Source: Microbispora triticiradicis
GTDB lineage: Bacteria > Actinomycetota > Actinomycetes > Streptosporangiales > Streptosporangiaceae
Reading direction: 5' to 3'
Length of the DNA: 64,000 bases
NCBI GenBank assembly: GCA_003260025.2
Contig: QFZU02000101.1
Coordinates: 1-64,000, forward strand
This document shows positions 59,201 through 64,000 of this stretch, in pieces (within the stretch, counting starts at the first letter, position 1; every line of letters starts with the position of its first letter). A program made the translations under genes and the position numbers. The notes under the pieces are model-generated. The model worked only from the letters and a program-made list of their open reading frames with translations, had not been told where the DNA came from and did no database searches.

Positions 59201-59592
59201 TTGCGGTCGAGCACCTGCACGGCGACGGTGCCGGTCCCTGCGCCGGTCCCTGCGCCGCCGGCCTGATCGGCGGGCACGCCGACGGAGACGGGAAGACCGC
59301 CCGCGCGGGCACTGCCGGTGCCGGAAGGGCGGACGGTGGCGGTGCCGGGCTCCGGCCAGGCGGCCGCACGTGCCCGCCACGCCGTGCCCGCCTCGGGGTC
59401 CTTCCCGGCGGGCCGCGCGCTCCCCGTACGGCCGGAGACCGAGGAGACGTCGCCGGGCCGGTGCGGGCCCTCCGGCGCCGCCTCCGCCGCGCGCGGCACC
59501 TGGAACAGGCCGAGCAGTACGGCCGCCGCCACCGGCGCCGCGAGACGGGTGGTCCACCTGCGGGACAGGGGGACCACGGGTTTGCCGATCAC
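53266..59592 (-). CDS. Secreted RHS-repeat protein with C-terminal Stv-like domain
   Basis: A 2108-residue exported giant. GTG 59592 has CGGAGG seven bases ahead and opens a signal peptide (RRWTTRLAAPVAAAVLLGL, cleavage near AAEAAP). An SpvB-like/beta-rich N-terminal part is followed by many YD repeats (YDALGRTS, YDPRGRR, YDVLGRPTG, YDAAGNIT) and the RHS-associated core (YDAAAGRFLSVDPL, about residue 1770) with NSPVTSSDPGG. A hydrophobic segment at about 1890-1935 could cross a membrane. The last about 105 residues (FAGHGEYRLGAGETVVPEGT; HVYAPHGGKIPDIVGLG; MGTCHWAAC) match the Stv-type domain found at the ends of such proteins. The RHS shell would encapsulate and release this domain. Directly preceded by a LamG-protein gene and followed by the immunity array. 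Whether the Stv domain is toxic or adhesive is open. Confidence 0.9.
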   Translation of the reverse strand: MIGKPVVPLSRRWTTRLAAPVAAAVLLGLFQVPRAAEAAPEGPHRPGDVSSVSGRTGSARPAGKDPEAGTAWRARAAAWPEPGTATVRPSGTGSARAGGLPVSVGVPADQAGGAGTGAGTGTVAVQVLDRKATAGLGVDGVVVRVARTDEQAAGRADLEVDYSSFADTYGGDWASRLRLVQLPACALTTPGTPACRAATPVPSENHDGKVTAVVQAAPAAVSGGSVYALTAAPSGGSGDFTASSLSPSATWSGGGSTGEFSWSYPLRTPPGLGGPMPQLALSYSSGSVDGRTASTNNQTSWIGEGWDLASGGFVERRYKSCADDGVTPKTGDQCWAYDNATVTLGGKASELIRDDATGVWRMKNDDAAKVEKLTGATNGDDDGEHWKITTTDGTQYFFGLARLPGWASGKPETDSTWTVPVFGDDSGEPCHGTTYAASWCRQAWRWNLDYVVDPNGNAATYWYAKETNYYARNLATATSYDRGGYLSRIDYAQRTDSLFSASAPARVTFGVAERCLPDSSFDCATSKFTTANAAHWPDVPMDQNCDSGQSCTGKVSPTFWSRKRLTSITTQIWSGSAYADVDTWTLTHLFPGAGDGTDPALWLDSVQQTGKAGGSAALPAVTFGGAQMHNRVDGTEGLPPFTKRRITVISNETGGQISVTYSGEECEAGQTPALDANTKRCFPQYWTPEGASDPIKDWFHKYVVTEVSEIDRTGGAPFTTTGYEYVGPAAWHYDDDDGLTKEKYKTWSQWRGYQKVRVYEGDPDGERSLTEYLYFRGMDGDKTSSGTRSASVTDSEGTASTDDDWLQGVVREVTTYTRAGGTVLEGTISDPWTRGPTATRVRSWGTSRAYMVDTARTRTRTALTAGGWRRTETATAFNNDALATQVNDLGDTSTADDDQCVRNTYARNDSKWIIDTLARVETVSVACSVTPDRSKDLLSDARMSYDDLAFGAAPTKGDVTTTEKLAGYDGSPSYVTVATTKYDAYGRVVEVADAAQHKTTTAYAPASGGLVTKTTVTNPAGHVTTTEIRPEWGATTGVVDPSGKRTDVTYDALGRTSQVWLPTRPKASNSTSPSAKYSYLVRTDKPVAVTTETIRNDGTYTTGHTLFDGLLRARQTQAPAPGGGRLITDTYYDSRGQAVKANQPYFNDQAPATTLWEVGNDADIPGQTRTQYDGAGRPTASIFLVHNVEKWRTTTAYGGDHVDLTPPAGGTATTTYTDARGRTTELRQYKGATPTGAYDATRYAYTPGGQLAKVTDPAGNQWSYGYDPRGRRVRADDPDKGRTTFAYDDLDQLTSSTDARGRTLAYTYDVLGRPTGRYDGSPTGTKLADWTYDTLASGTSVKGLPVASTRYAGGQAYTTKVDSYDAAYRATSTTVVVPAAEGKLAGSYQYGASYNVDGTLSGSAIPAAGGMLREVMLYGYDELGNPVTTSGLTSYVTDTKYSKLSQPLWQTLRTSSTGKRVMRYFYFDDGTNRLNRVLTQRETAPVGISDLNYGYDAAGNITSIADKPSGQTPDVQCFTYDHLRRLTEAWAQGAEDCAAAPSTSVLGGPAPYWSSFGYDATGNRTREVRHSGSGDVTRTSTFPAAGQPQPHTLRTVATAGGPNDGQSDSYGYDAAGNTTGRTAGAVQQTLEWDTEGHLAKVTEAGKTTSYLYDADGNRLIRRDPTGTTLYLPGQEVRLDAASQATSYTRYYSHGGAQVAVRTKAGLSWLAPDPQGTATAAVDASTQTVTLRRFDPFGQARGTAPTAWPGEKGFVGGTIDASTGLTHLGAREYDAAAGRFLSVDPLIDLTDPQQMNGYAYANNSPVTSSDPGGLIPEDYANGRNGGYRGWQQDVAAAKAHRPIRSHPSYRPVGHYSATPVYHAPKPTCGTWNFGCHIRKAVSTAGQWVAEHKTVIVSTIVAVGVGLACEAVTAGAGTVGCAMLAGAAAHLVSDAMQDNIHSVGDALRSAAIGSLEGLAGAGIGRAIGALAPKIAGAAGNVAGRGRAGHDYAATVLKGGRPDGQKVFAGHGEYRLGAGETVVPEGTSLHVYAPHGGKIPDIVGLGIESGTGRNPVRVYGPGEAAPDYTLKPPVGLTIREQSHTVDSATHLSELLKPRMGTCHWAACQEVR

Positions 59593-59678
59593 TTCAGAGC
59601 CTCCGTGAGTACGGGCGGAGCCGGGAGAACGAGGGGAAGGAGCGCGGTCGTCACCGGCCGCGCCGGTCGGGGGAGTGG

Positions 59679-62600
59679 TCACGCGAGCCCCAGTGCGAGG
59701 CCGAGGATCTCCTCGTCGGTCAGGACGCCGGTGTAGACGTGGACGTCGTCCAGGTCGCCCGGCCAGTAGCCGGTCGCCGCGCCCGCCGATCGGGCCCGGC
59801 CCATCTGCAACGCACCGGTGGAGTTCCAGGGCGAGCCGAAGGCGGTGACGGCGACCTTCTGGCCGTTGACGTACAGCCGCTGCTCCTGACGCGGGTAGTC
59901 GTAGACGCCTGTCAGCAGCGTCCACTGCTCCGGGTCGACGGGGGCCAGCGCGGGGTCCGCGGCGGCGCTGAACAGGCTCGCCGTGTCGGTGTCGGCGTCC
60001 GGCAGGTCGAACGACCACTTACCGGTGGTGCCGAAGACGCGGTAGCCGAGCGTGAAGGCGCTGCGGCGGGCGCCGTCCTGGCTCACGGCGGTCGCCGTCC
60101 TGCCCGCGCCGGTGAGCCGGACCCAGGCCACCGCGGTGAAGCTGCCGTCGGTCCGGGTGACGTACGCCGGTGTCGCGGCGTACTGGCCGGAACCCGGCAG
60201 CGCCAGGGCGTTGAGGTCGTGCCCGTCGGTGGTCCACGCGGCCCCGCCGGACAGGGTCGCGGCGCGCCCGGTGTGGCTGGTGGAGGTGGCGGCGGACGTG
60301 CCGCTTCCCTCGTCGAACCGCCACCGGCCCTGGTGCTGCGGCGGCCGGTTCACCAGGTCGGCCACCTCGGACGGGTAGACGATGCGGTCCCACACCCGGA
60401 CCTCGTCGACGACTCCGCCGAAGTAGTTGCCGAGCACGCCGTCGATCTTCATGCGGCCGATCTCGAAGGCGCCGGTCGCGTTCCACGGCGTGGTGAAGGC
60501 CGGTTGGGACGACTGCAGCCGTCCGTTGACGTACAGGCGCAGCTGGGCCGCGGCCGGGTCGTACACGCCGACGAGGTGCTCCCAGGCGTTGAGCCGGGCG
60601 GGCGCGTCCGAGACCGCCTTGACCGGCGAGACGCCGTCCGCGTCGGAGGGGCGGCGGCCGAAGTTCCACTTCTTGTCGCCGTGGTTGTAGTAGAGCTGGA
60701 AGCCGGCGGCGCGGTTCCCCTCTTGGGCCGCGACCGTGTTGACGTGGGTGTCGTTGGTGACCTGCGCCCAGGCGGAGACGGTGAAGGCCTTGCCGGTGTC
60801 CAGCACGGGGCCGCTCGTCGCGAGGTGGCTGCCGGTGCCGTTCAGGTAGGCGGCCTTGACCGAACGGCCGCCGCCGAAGGACACGTCGGTCGCCGTCAGC
60901 GTCTTGCCGCCGACCGCGTCGGCGGCGGTGGCCGACGCGGCGGCCTCGTCCATCGTCCAGTGCGAGACCGGCCCGGCCGCCGTGAAGGAGACGTAGAACT
61001 GGTAGGCGGCGTACGGCCCGAGGTTGCCCGCCTGGTCGACCGGCCACACGTACACCGTGTTCAGCCAGTCGTGGGACGGGGCGATCTGCACGGTGGCGGC
61101 GCCGGACGACGCCTGCACCCGGCGGCGCGCCGTGATGTCGTCCACCGCGTAGTCGAAGGCGACCACGTCCGGGTCGGCCGCGTTCCGCGTGAACGTGAAG
61201 GCGCCCGGGCGGCCGATTCCGTCGTGCCACAGGCTCGGATCGGTCGGCTCGTCCCCCGGATAGCGCGCCGAGGAGACACCGGGCAGTCCCGCGGGGACGG
61301 CGGTGTCGACCCGGAACTCGCACCAGGCGCTCCACGGCCCGCCGTCGGTCCCGTCGTACGCCCGGACGCGCCAGGAGTAGACGCCGCCCTCGACCAGGCC
61401 GGACAGCGTCACCTTGTGCTCGACCGGGTCGACGGACGCCTTGTAGCCGGTGGTCTTGGTGTACAGGTCGCCCCAGGTGCCGGCCGAGGGGTTGTGGACG
61501 TTGACGTCGAACTCGGCCCGGACCCCGTCACCCGCCTTGTCCGGGTCGTAGATCTTCGCCTTCAGCGCCGGGGTCAGGGAGTTGACCGCGGGCCGCCCGG
61601 AGCCCGTCGCACAGGGCGTGGCCGGGGCGGTGCCCATCGCGGCGGGCCGGCTGGGCACGCTGTTGTAGGTGACGACGAGCTTGGCGGTGTCCTGGTCGAA
61701 TCCCTTCCAGCCGTAGTTGTCGGTCTCGTCTCCCGCGATCAGGCCGAGAGTGGTGTCGTCGAGCCCGCGCCCGGCCGTGCTGACCACCGCGTCCGTCGCG
61801 TCGAACTCGATCCCGCCGCTGTCGCACCCGCCGGGGGAGTAGCCCTTCGCGACGTTCAGCTCGTCCAGCTTCCGGTGCAGCGCCGGCTGCTTGGCCCAGG
61901 TGGTCGACTGGGAGATCGGCCCGGTGAACCACAACTGGACGGGCCGCGCGCTGCACGACCAGGACCAGGTCTCGGTGATCCGGAACGTCGCCTTGAGGAT
62001 GTGCTTGTACGCCACGTGGTCGGTTCGCATGCGGTAGAACGAACGACGCTTCACCGAGCCGTTGTACGAGCCCGCCTCGGACCGGTGACTGGGATTCCAG
62101 CCGGTGTAGGAGCCGTCGGACGACACCATCGCCCAGCCGAGCCTCGACCCCGTCCACTCCGGATCGATGAAGACGGGAAACGTGGTCCCCGAGTCGGTAA
62201 GCATGGCCCGGTCCGGAGTGATCGAGATCGCCGACGAGGTCACCTCGGTGGGCATCGTCGCGCGCCTGCTCCCGCTTTCCGGGGCATCGGCGGACGACGC
62301 CTGCCGCCCCGCGGTGGCACCCGCGGCGGACGAGTCCCACATCTGCGGCGTGGGGGAGTGGAACACCACCGCCCCGCCCTCGGCGACCGCCTGGGCCGCC
62401 CCCTCCGCGCCCTCGCTGACCGCCACCCCCTTGGTTCCCAGGCCGAAGGTGATCGTGGCGAGCGCCGGGTTGGCCGCCGCCTGCGCGTCCTTCACGACGA
62501 GCACCTCGGAGAAGCCGGTGACCGAGGCCGTCACCCGCAGGTCGACCCCCGGAAGCACCTCCGGATATGTGGCCGACGCCCCCTCGATCTCCGGCGCAGG

Positions 62601-63038
62601 CAGCTTGCCCGGCCAGCTCATCGACAGCTCACGGCCCTGGTCGGAGATGGTCGCGAACGGACCGTCCCCGCCGCCCGACAGGGACAGGCCCACCGCCGTC
62701 GCCACCGGTGCGATCGTCCCGTCGGGCTCGGCCCGCAGCGTCGTGTCCACGGCGGCCCACCCGGCGCCCCGGCGGACCCGGACCGGCAACGGGCTCTGTT
62801 CGAGCGTGAACGTCCCGTCGCTGTTGGCGTACACGGTCCGGTTCTCCGTCCGCCGGTCGAGCACCTCGACCGGCTGCCCGGAGGTCCGGGCGGCGCGCAG
62901 CGCGGCGGCTTCGTCCTGCTGCGCCGCCGGAACCGGCTCGGCGTACGCACGGCTCCCGGGCGTCAGCGGTGACAACGCGGCGGCGATCAGGACGAACGCG
63001 GGCATGGCACGGTGCAGCCTCAAGCGGTGCAGCCTCAA
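59679..63038 (-). CDS. Secreted LamG-domain protein, partner of the RHS protein
   Basis: A 1119-residue exported protein. I start at TTG 63038 because GGAG lies six bases ahead and the following MRLHRLRLHRAMPAFVLIAA makes a good signal peptide (cleavage near AYA); ATG 63005 would still leave a weaker one. Residues about 270-480 carry the FIDPEW and STTWAKQP features seen in the N-terminal beta-rich regions next to actinobacterial RHS genes, then an Fn3-like domain (about 540-620) and two LamG jelly rolls (about 690-880 and 900-1119; HWTMDEAAAS and GRWRFDEGSG starts, VDEVRVWDR and LDDVHVYTG ends). It lies 86 bases upstream of the RHS gene in the same direction, so one operon. It may serve as wall anchor or target-binding subunit. 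A 15-bp duplication (CTTGAGGCTGCACCG) sits in the signal-peptide codons. Confidence 0.85.
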   Translation of the reverse strand: MRLHRLRLHRAMPAFVLIAAALSPLTPGSRAYAEPVPAAQQDEAAALRAARTSGQPVEVLDRRTENRTVYANSDGTFTLEQSPLPVRVRRGAGWAAVDTTLRAEPDGTIAPVATAVGLSLSGGGDGPFATISDQGRELSMSWPGKLPAPEIEGASATYPEVLPGVDLRVTASVTGFSEVLVVKDAQAAANPALATITFGLGTKGVAVSEGAEGAAQAVAEGGAVVFHSPTPQMWDSSAAGATAGRQASSADAPESGSRRATMPTEVTSSAISITPDRAMLTDSGTTFPVFIDPEWTGSRLGWAMVSSDGSYTGWNPSHRSEAGSYNGSVKRRSFYRMRTDHVAYKHILKATFRITETWSWSCSARPVQLWFTGPISQSTTWAKQPALHRKLDELNVAKGYSPGGCDSGGIEFDATDAVVSTAGRGLDDTTLGLIAGDETDNYGWKGFDQDTAKLVVTYNSVPSRPAAMGTAPATPCATGSGRPAVNSLTPALKAKIYDPDKAGDGVRAEFDVNVHNPSAGTWGDLYTKTTGYKASVDPVEHKVTLSGLVEGGVYSWRVRAYDGTDGGPWSAWCEFRVDTAVPAGLPGVSSARYPGDEPTDPSLWHDGIGRPGAFTFTRNAADPDVVAFDYAVDDITARRRVQASSGAATVQIAPSHDWLNTVYVWPVDQAGNLGPYAAYQFYVSFTAAGPVSHWTMDEAAASATAADAVGGKTLTATDVSFGGGRSVKAAYLNGTGSHLATSGPVLDTGKAFTVSAWAQVTNDTHVNTVAAQEGNRAAGFQLYYNHGDKKWNFGRRPSDADGVSPVKAVSDAPARLNAWEHLVGVYDPAAAQLRLYVNGRLQSSQPAFTTPWNATGAFEIGRMKIDGVLGNYFGGVVDEVRVWDRIVYPSEVADLVNRPPQHQGRWRFDEGSGTSAATSTSHTGRAATLSGGAAWTTDGHDLNALALPGSGQYAATPAYVTRTDGSFTAVAWVRLTGAGRTATAVSQDGARRSAFTLGYRVFGTTGKWSFDLPDADTDTASLFSAAADPALAPVDPEQWTLLTGVYDYPRQEQRLYVNGQKVAVTAFGSPWNSTGALQMGRARSAGAATGYWPGDLDDVHVYTGVLTDEEILGLALGLA

Positions 63039-63125
63039 GCAGGACTCCAGGAAAAGGAGGATGGCCCCGAATGGGGGTGAAAGAGGATTGGCGCGCCGAT
63101 AGGGAGCTCCTGGCCGCGCCGACAC

Positions 63126-63155
63126 ATGTAATGTGCCGGTTAAGTGGTATGTCAA
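63126..63155 (-). promoter_or_regulatory. Sigma70-type promoter of the LamG-RHS operon with overlapping dyad
   Basis: On the minus strand TTGACA (63155-63150) is followed after 18 bases by TTACAT (63131-63126), a near-consensus housekeeping promoter. It lies about 80 bases upstream of the TTG start at 63038. The dyad CACAT-N3-ATGTG (63123-63135) covers the -10 box and could be a repressor site. Confidence 0.6.
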
Positions 63156-63545
63156 AACGTGTGGTGCCGATTGCTACTCGGGGGCGGATGTGCCGAAGTT
63201 CCGTCGCTTCGCCGTTTCCTGGCTCGACCAGCAGTGATGCGCTGCTGTGTGCGCGAGTGGCGGGGAATCGGAAACCGGCGGCAGGTTAGGGGTGTATGTC
63301 CGATCGGATATGCCGCCACGCCGCCGTGAGCGGGAGAGAAATGCGTGCCGGAACTCCGGGCTCCCGGCATGGGGCCGACGATACGGTCGGCGAAAAGGGA
63401 ATTATGGCGGGCTCATTTTCGGGCGTCCGTTTGTAGCCCTATGTGCCGTCCGGTTTGGGGGTTCGCGCTTGGAGATACCGCGCCTGCCAGGAAATATCCG
63501 GACACTGGTCTGTGGCGGGGCACCATACGGAGGTTCTGTCTAGGC

Positions 63546-63551
63546 TACTCT
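63546..63551 (+). promoter_or_regulatory. -10 box of a leaderless promoter
   Basis: TACTCT (TANNNT) stands seven bases before GTG 63559, the standard spacing for leaderless actinobacterial transcripts. No ribosome-binding site precedes the gene, which agrees. A clear -35 box is not visible. Confidence 0.5.
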
Positions 63552-63558
63552 CGCGGCT

Positions 63559-64000
63559 GTGAGGGACAGTTCTGTGCGGTCGCCGGACGGTCTTGAGGCG
63601 ATCCTTCTCGTGGGCGGCCAGGGCACGCGTCTCCGGCCGCTGACGCTCAGCACGCCGAAGCCGCTGCTGCCGACGGCGGGGGTGCCCTTCCTCGCGCACC
63701 AGCTGGCCAAGGCGCGGGCGTACGGGGTGCGCCGGGTGGTCTTCGCGACGTCCTACCGGGCCTCGATGTTCGCCGAGGCTTTCGGCGACGGGGCGGGGCT
63801 GGGCCTGGAGATCGTGTACGTGACCGAGGACACCCCGCTCGGGACCGGCGGCGCGATCCGCAACGCCGCGCGGGCCCTGACCTGCCCGCCCGAGGCGCCG
63901 GTGCTCGTGCTGAACGGCGACATCCTGTCGGGCCACGACATCGCCGCGCAGGTCGGCCTGCACGTCTCGCGCGGGGCCGCGGTGACCCTCCATCTCACGG
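63559..64000 (+). CDS. Sugar-1-phosphate nucleotidyltransferase (N-terminal part, cut by the window edge)
   Basis: The first 147 residues of a nucleotidyltransferase. ILLVGGQGTRLRPLTLSTPK holds the GxGxRxxP nucleotide loop followed by PKPLLPTAG, TPLGTGGAIRNA and LVLNGDILSG with the metal-binding Asp. The type is that of mannose-1-phosphate guanylyl-, glucose-1-phosphate thymidylyl- or heptose-phosphate nucleotidyltransferases; the specificity-determining C-terminus is outside the window. GTG 63559 is set by the leaderless -10 box. It probably supplies an NDP-sugar for the glycosyltransferases of the envelope region. Incomplete at 64000 by truncation of the window, not by mutation. Confidence 0.88.
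   Translation, partial: MRDSSVRSPDGLEAILLVGGQGTRLRPLTLSTPKPLLPTAGVPFLAHQLAKARAYGVRRVVFATSYRASMFAEAFGDGAGLGLEIVYVTEDTPLGTGGAIRNAARALTCPPEAPVLVLNGDILSGHDIAAQVGLHVSRGAAVTLHLT

Larger units (their letters stand above)
63039..63558. other. Divergent intergenic region
   Basis: No gene is supported on either strand. It contains a minus-strand promoter at 63126-63155 for the LamG-RHS operon and a plus-strand leaderless promoter at 63546-63551. Between them the sequence is less G/C-rich than the flanks and shows no ORF with a ribosome-binding site and protein-like composition. Confidence 0.5.

Noticed and set aside
53776-59736. A 1986-codon plus-strand frame opposite the RHS gene
   Set aside because: Antisense shadow of the RHS coding repeats, without start signals or recognisable domains.

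Overview
The window is 64 kb of a high-GC actinobacterial chromosome. Evidence is the strong G/C bias at third codon positions, many GTG and TTG starts, leaderless promoters, ECF42 sigma/DGPF pairs, LytR-CpsA-Psr (LCP) proteins and an RHS polymorphic-toxin locus. A filamentous actinomycete of the Streptosporangiaceae type is my best guess, but the genus cannot be fixed from the sequence. No rRNA, tRNA, CRISPR array or origin was recognised.

Layout. (1) 1-5.6 kb is a scarred accessory region: broken pieces of a TPR gene, a SnoaL-like gene, an IS481-type transposase, possibly a tyrosine recombinase and an IS5-type transposase surround a secreted GH2 glycosidase with a ricin-type lectin domain and a small secreted protein. 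(2) 5.6-19 kb holds regulatory and housekeeping-like genes: a DGPF protein with an ECF42 sigma factor, an ABC-2-like permease carrying an extracellular DUF1349-like domain, a two-component system, an orphan graspetide-type methyltransferase, a membrane-anchored NB-ARC/TPR ATPase, an AlkZ-like winged-helix DNA glycosylase, a secreted beta-propeller protein, an AbrB-type transporter and a membrane lipoprotein candidate.

(3) 19-51.4 kb is a large cell-envelope glycopolymer region. It has two LCP ligases, several GT2 and GT4 glycosyltransferases, a TagF-like poly(polyol phosphate) polymerase, and a Bcs1-like fusion of cytidylyltransferase and reductase predicted to make CDP-ribitol. A compact run follows of a CDP-alcohol phosphatidyltransferase, a DUF5941-like membrane protein, a nucleotidyltransferase, a glycerol-1-phosphate-dehydrogenase-like enzyme and a second CDP-alcohol phosphatidyltransferase. 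There are also an acyltransferase, two GT-C type membrane glycosyltransferases and two PF03706-type flippase-like proteins around a methyltransferase. Together these look like a factory that makes CDP-activated polyols, builds a phosphopolyol or glycolipid polymer and attaches it to the wall. A second DGPF/ECF42 pair and an acetoacetate-decarboxylase-family gene interrupt this region.

(4) 51.5-63 kb is a minus-strand polymorphic-toxin operon: a LamG protein, a 2108-residue RHS protein ending in a Stv-like domain, and a tail of small genes that look like immunity proteins, including a MafI-like fusion, with a frameshifted fragment between them. It starts at a well-formed promoter at 63126-63155. 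(5) The right edge enters another sugar nucleotidyltransferase gene transcribed from a leaderless promoter.

The points most worth pursuing are the G1P-dehydrogenase/nucleotidyltransferase/CDP-alcohol cluster, with a second phosphatidyltransferase whose fourth catalytic Asp is His; the LamG-RHS-immunity array; the DUF1349/permease fusion; and an 8-copy 15-bp repeat between two divergent glycosyltransferase genes.
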